Positions 1-9,218 of a DNA stretch of 64,000 nt are shown piece after piece (within the stretch, counting starts at the first letter, position 1; every line of letters starts with the position of its first letter). The stretch is from Amyelois transitella (lineage: Eukaryota; Arthropoda; Insecta; Lepidoptera; Pyralidae). The notes beneath the pieces were generated by a model. The model searched no databases and was not told the DNA's origin. It worked only from the letters and a program-made list of their open reading frames with translations. Where the stretch lies: NCBI RefSeq assembly GCF_032362555.1, contig NC_083515.1, positions 2,081,001 to 2,145,000 on the forward strand, in the 5' to 3' direction. Position numbers and translations under genes: made by a program.

Positions 1-345
1 TTTATTTTGAAATTCATTCTTGTTTTTTTTTCAGAAATGAAATAAATATTTTCATGTTTATAGTTTTATAGAAGTGGTATTTTAATTGGGTACTTATGAA
101 ACAGAGTTAGAACCTTATGATTAGAACCGTACTGCTTAACTTAATCGGCACGGTATAACGAAAGTGTTGTGGCGGTACTTAAATTGGGAAATAAGAAGGA
201 TTCAAACAAGTTTGGTGTGACCTTGTCCCGTTATCATTATCATACAATTACCTATCGCATTCGACTGTCGGTTGTGTGTGGATCAGTGTATGCCCTGCAT
301 TGTAGCTCTGAACTTTATGGCAAGAGACTTTTATCTGAACTTATC
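1..345. other. 5' flank / probable promoter and 5' UTR of the ACAD-like gene
   Basis: AT-rich sequence upstream of the start codon at 346. I see no clear TATA box. About 100 bp (roughly 30-140) resembles a stretch of the gene's second intron (roughly 1295-1400), including a 'cagtattttaatt'/'tggtattttaatt' core followed by 'acttat..aaaca', so a short segment was duplicated across the first exons or both are relics of one repeat. The open frame from 169 to 345 is upstream of the preferred ATG and is not needed. Confidence 0.4.
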
Positions 346-3300
346 ATGGCAAGAGGCGCACTTTTAAAATCGGCTACGACCTGTAAGTATTAATATTGAA
401 TTTTTTTGTTTGGTTAATTAGTAACAAGCAATTTTATTTAAGTAGTTGTTTTTCAATACCTACATATTATAACGCCTTTATCCCTAATGGGGTAGACAGT
501 TTCAGTGGAGTTGAGTCTCTGATAGTGACGGGCTGCTAGCTCTTTGCATAGAAAGGAATCCAACGCTTACTAGCTTTTCCCTTTATTGACTTTTACAATT
601 GGCATGGGAAGAGCAGCAGCTGGCACACACACTGTGTTTTCCAGTTACCAGAGAAGCATGGAAAGTTGCACTAGATTAATGTACATACACCTACTCCAGT
701 AGTTAACTTATACAACATGCATGAGAAATGGATCAAGTGGTCCTATTCAAAGCATCAGGAACCACATGGCATTACATTAGATGCGGACAGATCTGTCAGC
801 ACAGTACTAACTTGATAAAACATAGGTATCATATTATTAAAATTGTTGATTGGCATCATATAAAATAATGGTATGTTATCTGCGTGTTTGAAACTAACCA
901 TATTATTTTTAAGTAAATACATTGCAACACTAAAGTTTAATATCAGTTATCTATCTATCCCAGTGTACAGTCGCCAAAATTCAAAAGCTGTAGCCTCACA
1001 ATGCCGAGGCTTCACCACCCAGCTTACGGAGCAGCAGCAGAGTGTCCAGGACCGTGCACGCCAGTTCAGCATTGAGCACCTGAAACCCATTGCCTCGAGA
1101 CTGGACACGGAGGGGCGCTTCCCTCATGGGGAGGTATATTTCATGAATTGTTTGGGATTTTAAAATACATATATAACATTAAAATGAATTTGTTCATGGT
1201 GAGGTATATTTCATGAATATTTTGTGATTTTAAAATACAAATTACATTAATATGAATTTGTTCATGGTGTATTTTGAAATACATTATTGATTGTTTCAGA
1301 AATTAAATATCTGAATATTTTTATAGATTCACAGAAGCAGTATTTTAATTATGTAGGTACTTATAAAACAAGGTTGAAACTGCATAACTTAATCAAGAAT
1401 GTCACAGGCTATTCATAAGGGTAACATCACATGTGATGTAATCAAACATAAGCTTTTATCTTGGTGAAGTTAAATAAATCAAGATACTCTCATGTACAAA
1501 TCCTCCACAGATAAAGAAACTAACAAACATGGGCTACATGGGAGCTACAGTCTCTGAAGAATACGGCGGCCTGGGGCTGGACTACCTGTCCCTTGCCATC
1601 ATTGTGGAGGAGCTCTCCCGAGGGTGCGCCAGTACCGGCATGACACTCTCCATTCATAACTTCCTGTATGTGAACCTGGTTAATGAGAAAGGAACTCCGG
1701 AGCAGAAGGAGCAGTTCCTGAGGGATTTCACCAAAGGATCGATTGGGTGCTTCGCCTTGAGTGAGCCTGGTGAGATAGAATGAATCATTAGAACATGAGA
1801 AGATTAACTCTTCTTCCTCTCGGCTGCATCCTCACCACTCTGGAGAGGAGCCCGGGGTATGCCTTTGACAATGGATCCTGGATTGAGTGAGTCAGGTTTT
1901 ACACGAAGCGACTGCCGTCTTTCTTTGCAGGGGAACCAAACCCGTATTGGATCCATGGTTATACATCCAGTTGCCTGAATGTTCTACTTCGAAAATAGTC
2001 ATTGGTACATGGCCGAGGTGGGACTCGAACCTGTGCCTTTTTGCCCCACACGCATTTAAATCTTACCGATTCGACCATCGACGCTCTAACTAAAACATGA
2101 CAGTTAATGCACGGATTCAAACTTGTACTATTCGACTACAGCCCATTCTCCCTAAACAACGGTTTAATGGCGCCAAAAATATGCCACGTCACTGCCAAGT
2201 TTATTTATATCAATATATTTATCTTCGTTTAGAAACAATACATTTTTTTGTGATAAGATAAACGCTACGTGTTACAGGTTACAGGGAGTTTGATAAACTA
2301 TTATGCAATACCAATATTTTTTATATTTATATTTATCTGCCAGTCACGAGTACTATTGTTCTATACATACATATATACATACAAACATACATACATAATC
2401 ACGTCTATATCCCTTTCGGGGTACACAGAGCCAATAGTCTTGAAAAGACTGAGAGGCCACGTTCAGCTATTTGGCTTTAAGATAGAATTGAGATCCAAAT
2501 AGTGACAGGTTGCTAGCCCATACATACATAATAACGTTTATATCCTTTACGGGGTTGACAAAGCCAACAATCTTTGAAAGTCTGAAAGGTCGCGTTCAGC
2601 TGAATGGCTGAGTAATGAGATTCAGATCGTGACAGGTTGCTAACCCATCGTCTAAAAGAAAAATCCCAAGTTTATTAGCCTTATTCTTGATTGGCTTTTA
2701 CATTCCGCACGAATGGACGGCAGCGGCACAAGTTTTTTCTTACTACTAAACCAGCATGGCAGCTTACTCTAGATGAATGTGCTTATTCCCTTAGGCATCT
2801 TTAACGAAATCTATGGCGATGGCAAATTAAACCATAAAGTCTGGTTAATAATATGGGAATTATTTAATGCATTACTAAGATTAATCAACAGCTTATATAC
2901 TAAGGTTAATTGTGAGAAGTGGGCTAACCTCGCTGAGTACCTATGTACTACGTGTTCTACGTGAAACAATATTATTTACGGGTATGTCACGTAGGATGTA
3001 GGTGCTGCAGTGTAGTTTGTTCCGCCGCTTCTTCTATACATGCGCTTTGGAAGCGGTAGTAGTTATAATTAGATTTAAGTGATGTGACGTCAATAAGTGA
3101 TACCGTGTATCCAATTTTGAAAATAAGTCTATTCTATTCTAGGTATTCCTGATACCGCAATAAAATATATGGGAAAAGGAGTGGTCCTATTCTATAGTGA
3201 GGGGATCCCCATGCGATCCTCTTATGTTTTGCTTCTAAATAGCATTAATTTGTTTAACTATTATTTGTTTCATGTATTTGTCACTATTTGAATCTCAATT

Positions 3301-6300
3301 CTATCATAAAGCCAAACAGTTGACCGTGTCCTTTCTGTATATTCTCAACTATTGATTAGTCTACCCCGCGAGGGATATATTCAAAATTCAAATTCAAAAT
3401 TTTTATTAATTATTATAGGATACTTCTTATCGCTTAATAATTGTCAAAACGTTTGGTTTCACAACATTGGTTGACGTCAAATAAATAACTTAAAACTAAG
3501 TTTACTGCCGCTTCCAAGGCGTCAGTGCAGAAGAAGCGGTAACAAACTGCATTGCAGCATTTTCTTCAACAACGTCAACTTCACAATTATCCAAACTTAG
3601 TATAGAGACGTGTTTATATGCGTGTTAGTCATTAATGTAGTAATATTTATTTCATCCAGGCGCTGGCAGCGACGTGGCCAGCATCCAAGTGACAGCTAAA
3701 CAAGATGGCGACTACTGGGTGCTGAACGGCCGCAAGAGCTGGGTGACCAGCTGTATTGAGGGTCATGCAGCCGCCGTGTTCGCCACCTTCGATCCAGCGC
3801 TGAAGCACAAGGGTCTTGCATGTGAGTGCGTTGTAAGATTCTAATCACCCTGTTGTCCAAAACTTTTCATTTGTAATTTGAACTTGAAATTTGCATTAAC
3901 GAAGCTATGTTAACTGAAACTAGTAGTTCAAAGTCTACAGCCGAGAATATCAATATACTAGCTGTGCCCGCGACTTCGTCCGCGTTGAATAGTTATTTTG
4001 GGCATCATTAAAGCCCTCAAAGATGAATTATTTTCCTCGTTTTTTTTTTCACATTTTCCATCATTTCTTCGCTCGTAATAATGCAGCGTGATGTTATATA
4101 GTCTAAAGCCTTCCTCGATAAATGGTCAACACAAAAATATTTTTTTATTTTGAACCAGTAGGTCCTGAGATTAGCGCGTTCAAACAAACAAACAAACAAA
4201 TTCTTCAGCTTTATAATATTAGAATAGATAGGGGTCTTAACATATTTGTTGTTGATTTTACAGGTTTCTTGGTACCATTGGACGCTGAAGGAGTATTCAG
4301 AGGCAAGAAGGAACCAATAATGGGGATCAGGTATGAAAAGTTTAATGATTCAATTATTTTTTTGATATATTTTTCGACAACTCATTTTCCAACTGTCGTT
4401 TATTATTATTATGGTATCTGTACTTATGAATGTTATCTTAATTTTATAGTACCATACGCCGAAATATCACTATATATAACTGTATCGTCTTATAGATAAA
4501 TCCCTATATTTTTGTGATGAAGAAAATAAATAAATATAAATAGGTATCTATCCAAAAGCGATATTTTATCAACCTTTTTCAGGTAGGCATGAGTTTTAAT
4601 TTTCTTTTAAAACACAATCGTAAAATATTATTTTTTTACTGATGCAGCTTATCATTTAGATATTATGTTTACATTTTTATTTGGTTAAGGTCAAATATAT
4701 TTCGGCAATGTCAAAATTATGAATCATACGATTATCCTCTGCATGTGATAAGAAATCGATGTAATAATTTAGCGTTTACTTTGCAAAATGTACGTACGTA
4801 CATACTAAACAATAGTATATATATTTTGGTGTTTGTAATTTTTTAAATAAGTTTGTTAACTTGTTGTTTTGTAATGTTGCCTAATTAGTTTACGTTCGTA
4901 AAGAATAGTGCACTTTTGACCGTGACCCTGACCCTGGATTGGGTGGGGCCATTTTTTTATATGACGCCACTCCCGTTTGACCTCCGCAACGTTTGCAAGG
5001 GAGCCTTATCCATATTACATCATGGTTACTCATCCAGTTGGCTGCAGTGTTAATTTCGATGTATTTTCACACTGTAAGAACATACATACATACATAAAAT
5101 CACGCCTCTTTCCCGGAGGGGTAGGCAGAGACTACCTCTTTCCACTTGCCACGATCTCTGCATACTTCATTCGCTTCATCAACATTCATAACTCTCTTCA
5201 TGCAAGCTCGGCGGTTTCGGGTTCTGACCTGACCCTTTACTAGGACGTCCTTAATTTGATTAAGATACGGTCTTCCCTCTCCGACCTTTCCCTCCACACT
5301 CTCCTTGTATATCTGATTAGTCAACCTGTTTTCATTCATTCTCTCCACATGACCGAACCATCTCAACATATACTTTAGAAAGAAAAACATCGGTTAGCAA
5401 TTTAAATAATGTGCATAACTGACAATAAGAGTCATTAGCATTAATAAAATTAGCATGTAATATTTTGATTGGAGGAGAAAAAGTTGAGCAAGTGAAAGAG
5501 TTTGTATATCTAGGATCAAAGTTTACATCAGATGGCAAGTGTGATAGTGATATTGAAAGGAGAGTGAACGCGGGGAACATGGTGAATGGAGCTTTGCATG
5601 CCTTTATGAGCAGTCAGAAACTATCCAAAAAGGCTCGACTGGCTGTGCACAGGGGCGTGTTGGTCCCGACATTAATGTATGGGAGTGAAAGTTGGGTATG
5701 GCAAAAGAAGCACGAAAGCAGAATAAATGCAGTGGAAATGAGAGCGTTAAGGAGTATGTTGGGTGTGAAATTGAGTGACCGGATAAGGAACAGCGTGATA
5801 AGGGAATGTTGTGATGTGAAAGAAGATGTAGTTACAGGAATAGAAAAGGGTATGTTGAGATGGTTCGGTCATGTGGAGAGGATGAATGAAAACAGGTTGA
5901 CTAAGCAGATATACAAGGAGAGTGTGGAGGGAAAGGTCGGGGTGGGAAGACCTAGACGAACATATCTTGATCAAATTAAGGACGTCCTGGTGAAGGGTCA
6001 GGTCAAAAGTGCCCGAAACCGCCGAGCTTGCATGAAGAGAGTTATGAATGTGGATGAAGCAAAGGAAGTATGCAGGGATCGTGGCAAGTGGAAAGAGGTA
6101 GTCTCTGCCTACCCCTCCGGGAAAGAGGCGTGAGTTTATGTATGTATGTATGTATGTAGAGTCATTAGTTATATCCGCGCCCGCGGTAGCATTTGAAACG
6201 GGCACTTCACCTGTTTGGAAACTTAGGCTCTTATACTATACACTTTTTCTATTGTCCTTTAAATCCAAATCTTCTTACGAGCAGAGCATATAATAAGATA

Positions 6301-8768
6301 TAGTGCGGCCCACAGAGCGGCCACCGCTTGCGACCTAACCCTGGACCACGTCAGGATTCCGAGCAGCTACCTGGTGGGCAAGCCGGGGGACGGCTTCCGA
6401 GTGGCCATGGAGCAACTGGACCAGGCCAGGATCGGCATCGCCGCTCATGCTGTTGGTTAGTATTAAACCATCACCTAAGATCCTACCAACCTTAAGATTA
6501 TCCTCGCCGAATCTGTTAGTGCACCTGTATGTTACGTCCAGTGAAGGTTTCTTTAAGATCCCTGGTGCGCACGCTGGTGGATGGCTTCCGAGTGGCCATG
6601 GAGCAACTGGACCAGGCCAGGATCGGCATCGCGGCTCATGCTGTGGGTAAGTAAGGCTATCACACCATAACCTAAAATCCTACCAACCTTAAGGTTATCC
6701 TCGCCGAATCTGTTAGTGCACCTGTATGTTACATCCAGTGAAGGTTCCTTAAAGATCCCTGGTGGGCAAGCTGGTGGATGGCTTCCGAGTGGCCATGGAG
6801 CAACTGGACCAGGCCAGGATCGGCATCGCGGCTCATGCTGTGGGTTAGTAAGGCTATTACATCACTACTCATGGCTCTATAAACCTTCTGAATCGTAGTA
6901 GGGATGCGCTCTCGTTATCTCTAACAGCGCAACGTTTCTTGACTATCTACAAAATCTCTTTAGTGTCCCATTAATGATGTAAAGGTCTACACCAAAGGCT
7001 GGTGCTGAATCCAACATCCGGCTTGTAGCTTCTTCCTCCTGGCTTTAGGCCCGGTTGCATCCTCACCTCTTTAAAGAAGAGCCCGGGGTATGCCTTTGAC
7101 CATGGATCCTGGATAGGGGGAGTCAGGTTCTTACACGAAGCGACTCCCATCTGACCTCCACAACCTTTGCAGGTAAACCTAACCCGTATTGGATCCATGG
7201 TTACACATCCAGTTGCCTGAATGTGCAGGTTTCCTCACGATGTTTTCCCTCACCGTAAGAGCATCGGTAAGTATTCAAACTAATGTAAGTACATAACTTT
7301 GAAAGTAGTCATTGATACATGGCCGAGGTGGGATTTGAACCTGAATCCTTCTGCTCATCATGCATTTTAACCAGGCACCTTACCGATTCGACGACCGGCT
7401 TGTAGTTAATTTTAAATGTATAATTATTTGTTTGTAGGTATAGCCCAAGCAGCTCTAGACACAGCCATCGACTACGCAAAAGAGCGAGTGGCGTTTGGAA
7501 AGAGTCTTACCAGATTACCTTCAGTCAAGGTATGATCTTAACTGTTTAATGCCTCATTATATGCTATTATTACAGATCGGGGTCTCCTGGTACAGGCTTG
7601 CACGCTTAAAAGGAGACTCCAATCACATCCTTTTTGTATACTTTGCTTGAAGAAATAAACAATTTTGAATTTTTTTTTTTTGAATCAATACTTGTCAATA
7701 AATACATAAATTTTAAGTATTTTTCCCTTAATGGTCAGACGGGAGTCGCTTCTCGTAAATACCTGACTCACCCAATCCATGATCCCCGAACTCCTCTCCA
7801 GAGTGGCGAGGATACAATCGAGACTATAGCCAGGAGGAAGATCATTTTTTTTAAATAAAATCACGCCTCTTTCAGTAGTGGGGGTTGGTAGAAACTAGGC
7901 CTTTCCACTTGCCACGATCTGAGGTACTCTCGACTTGATCTTTAACCCAAAACAAAACGTCCCCATTTTTTCAAGGCGGCTAACATTCTGGAATTGATAT
8001 TCTGAAAAAATACATTGATTTTTAATTAATTTCCAGGACCGTCTCACAGAAATGAGCGTGCTAATAGAAACAGCTCGCCTCCTTACTTATCGTGCCGCCA
8101 CCGCTGTTAACACTAAGAATAGTGCTATGGCGAAGTATGTGGCGGGACGCAACGCTGTGGCGGTGTCAGATCATTGCGTGCAAATCCTAGGCGGCAGGGG
8201 ACTGTCTACTAAATATGATGCCGAGAGACATTATAGGTGACTATAAGTTGTATATAAACTATGATAATAATGTCAAATAGTAGAAAATATAGTGCTATGG
8301 CGAAGTATGTAGCAGGACGCTACGCTGCGGCGGTGTACGATTCGAAATTTCGTGCAAATTCTAGGTGACAGGGGAATGTCTACTAAAAACGACGCCGAGA
8401 GATATTATAGGTGATAATAATTTAATAAGATGAGCTATAAACTGTGTTAAAAAAATAGTTAATAATACGCCACGGCGGTGTCCGGTTTTACAATTGCGTG
8501 AAAATTCTAGGTGACAGGGGACTGTCGAGAAATATCTCTTATATCTCTTACATTGTATTGAGACCATTTTTACTTACGAAGCGGAAAACATGATATTTTG
8601 TTTATTTAGATAAGGCAACATAGTTAAAGTATTACGCATTTATGAACGATTTAAACATTATTTTATTGTCGTAGGGACGCTCGTGGTACGCAGATCTACG
8701 GCGGAGTGACGGACATTCAGAAACGGCTGGTCGGACATTTCCTACTCAAAGAACACGACGCGCTTTGA
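346..8768 (+). CDS. ACADS: Short-chain acyl-CoA dehydrogenase-like protein, mitochondrial (9 exons)
   Basis: Exons: 346-382, 964-1133, 1511-1769, 3660-3821, 4264-4330, 6316-6455, 7438-7529, 8037-8236, 8675-8768. They join in frame to 406 aa, close to the roughly 410 aa of the family. The FAD flavoprotein family removes alpha/beta hydrogens from short acyl-CoAs in the mitochondrial matrix and passes electrons to ETF. The N-terminus (MARGALLKSATTLYSRQ) is basic, Ser/Thr-rich and lacks acidic residues, as expected for a mitochondrial presequence. Family motifs are clear: EELSRGCASTGMTLSIHN, GCFALSEPGAGSDVAS (FAD/substrate loop), LNGRKSWVTS, then QILGGRG and AERHYRDAR near the C-terminus. Oddity: the catalytic position in IYEGTSEIQ of ordinary ACADS reads IYGGVTDIQ, so the active-site Glu is Gly. 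The alternative Glu position used by isovaleryl-CoA dehydrogenase (LDLER) is Ala here (LDQAR). The family is certain; the activity is doubtful. ACADSB is less likely. Confidence 0.9.
470..665 (-). repeat. Degenerate copy of the GTGTGGTTCCCGGCACC SINE family
   Basis: In intron 1 of the ACAD-like gene. It carries the recognisable minus-strand order of this family: 'cgcctttatccc..ggggtagacag', 'gtgacgggctgctagc', 'cccttta..gacttttac', 'catgggaagag'. It is strongly diverged and so probably old. Confidence 0.6.
1125..1266 (+). repeat. 70-bp tandem duplication spanning the exon 2 splice donor of the ACAD-like gene
   Basis: The exon end and donor (catggggag|gtatatttcatgaat) recur 70 bp downstream as catggtgag|gtatatttcatgaat, followed by the same 'tttgtgattttaaaatacaa' type sequence. 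Both units carry a usable GT donor. The first is the one that keeps phase with exon 3. Confidence 0.8.
1801..2092 (-). repeat. tRNA-derived SINE (family B), minus strand
   Basis: In intron 3 of the ACAD-like gene. Read on the minus strand, the head has a B-box-like 'ggttcgagtcccacc' and an A-box-like 'tggtcgaatcggtaag', as in tRNA-derived SINEs. The body contains 'ccatggatccaat' and 'ggcatacccc'. Related copies are at about 7022-7402, 24767-24966, 58785-58945 and 62276-62632. Confidence 0.7.
2355..2765 (-). repeat. Two adjacent minus-strand SINE A copies
   Basis: Copy one (about 2364-2520) and copy two (about 2521-2720) each begin with tacatacata and run through 'ggggta.acagagccaa.agtctt' and 'gtgacaggttgctagccca'. 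Copy one stops at that block, so it is 5' truncated in SINE orientation. Copy two continues to the 'tcccaagttta.tagcc' block and is diverged. Confidence 0.75.
2995..3575. repeat. Pair of opposed LINE 3'-end-like repeats (family D)
   Basis: A plus copy (about 2998-3142) reads 'gcagtgtagtttgttccgcc..cttcttc..ggaagcgg..gtgacgtcaataagtg'. A minus copy (about 3385-3575) holds the complementary 'ttgacgtcaaataaataact..cgcttccaaggcgtcag'. Further copies lie at about 35563-35730 (+), 44685-44825 (-) and 53510-53652 (+). The 'tttgaatttgaa' ends suggest the 3' end of a non-LTR retrotransposon. The family name is not known to me. Confidence 0.55.
3957..4200 (+). repeat. Dispersed lepidopteran repeat with 'cgcgacttcgtccgcg' motif
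   Basis: Starts 'ctagctgtgcccgcgacttc' and continues 'gggcatcattaaagccctca'. The same sequence recurs at 61374-61500. Other members or relatives are at about 25205-25420, 30908-31130, 56601-56815, 61527-61716 and 63836-64000 (with 'actactgaaccgatta' and 'tttataatattagtaggat'). This type is widespread in Lepidoptera. I believe it belongs with Lep1/Helitron-like non-autonomous elements, but that assignment is from memory. Confidence 0.5.
5085..5370 (-). mobile_element. RTE-type LINE 3' fragment, inverted relative to the next one
   Basis: The minus strand encodes the same C-terminal reverse-transcriptase tail as 5465-6133 (GHVERMNENRLT, then [20 protein letters not shown]) and ends in a tacatacata tail on the plus strand. 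A frameshift or indel breaks the middle. Together with 5465-6160 it forms a long inverted pair inside intron 5 of the ACAD-like gene. Confidence 0.8.
5465..6160 (+). mobile_element. 5'-truncated RTE-type LINE: C-terminal reverse-transcriptase fragment and (TATG)n tail
   Basis: An open frame (5465-6133, 222 aa) matches the C-terminal region of RTE-like endonuclease/reverse transcriptases: [68 protein letters not shown]. The catalytic RT motifs and the endonuclease are missing, so this is a dead 5' truncation. After the stop come 'gagtttatg' and a tatgtatgtatg tail. The frame is still intact, which suggests a recent insertion in intron 5 of the ACAD-like gene. Confidence 0.85.
6560..6850 (+). 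repeat. Two extra copies of the 3' half of ACAD exon 6 with donor
   Basis: The exon 6 segment from 'ggcttccgagtggccatgg' to the donor (start at 6392) recurs at 6583 and 6780, with spacing of 191 and 197 bp. The copies encode the same residues (GFRVAMEQLDQARIGIAAHAVG) and each keeps a GT donor (gtgggtaag, gtgggttag). The intron tail ('cctaccaacctta..gttatcctcgccgaatctg') is copied too. I see no good acceptor before either copy, so they look like pseudo-exons. Confidence 0.85.
7022..7402 (-). repeat. tRNA-derived SINE (family B), near full length
   Basis: In intron 6 of the ACAD-like gene. It runs from 'cttcctcctggctttaggc' through 'gcccggggtatgcctttgac', 'aacccgtattggatccatgg' and 'catggccgaggtgggatttg', to the tRNA-like head ending 'taccgattcgacgacc'. 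Read on the minus strand it has A- and B-box-like promoter sequences. A truncated relative follows at about 7731-7845. Confidence 0.75.
8283..8540 (+). repeat. Two decayed copies of the ACAD exon 8 3' half
   Basis: 8285-8412 copies exon 8 from 'agtgctatggcgaagtatgt' to 'gagagatattatag|gtgat', including the donor. 8463-8540 copies 'ggcggtgtc..ttgcgtg.aaattctagg.gacaggggactgtc'. Both carry many substitutions and no intact frame, so they are older than the exon 6 copies. Confidence 0.8.
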
Positions 8769-8970
8769 CGAGCGATGTAATTAATGAGCGATGTGATGCG
8801 TAGCGCGCAAGTAACTTCTAGAACGCATAATAACGAGACTTTTTTAAGAGTAATTAAGTATACAAGATTTTATAAGAAATGGGTATTTAGAGACTTGAGG
8901 AGGACAGTTACTTTTTCTTAAATTGAAAAATAATAGCGGTTTTATCCGTTATGCACTGAGGGGTGCAATG

Positions 8971-9218
8971 TACATACATACATATAATCACGTCTATATC
9001 CCTTGCGGGGTAGACAGAGCCAACAGTCTTAAAAGACCACGTTCAGGTGTTTGGTTTAATGATAGAATTGAGATTTAAATAGTGACAAGTTGCTAGCCTG
9101 TCGCCTAAAAAAAGAATCCCGTTTATAAGCCTATCCCTTAGTCGCCTTTTACGACATCCATGGGAAAGAGATGAAGTGGTCCTATTCTTTTTTCTATTGG
9201 TGCCGGGAACCACACGGA
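8971..9218 (-). repeat. SINE A copy (GTGTGGTTCCCGGCACC family), near full length
   Basis: From a tacatacatacat tail through 'ggggtagacagagccaacag', 'gacaagttgctagcctgtcg' and 'gcctatcccttagtcgcctt' to the head 'ggtgccgggaaccacacgg'. This roughly 250-270 bp family is the commonest repeat in the window. Confidence 0.85.

Noticed and set aside
5747-6205. 152-aa minus-strand frame
   Set aside because: Antisense shadow of the LINE reverse-transcriptase frame 5465-6133.
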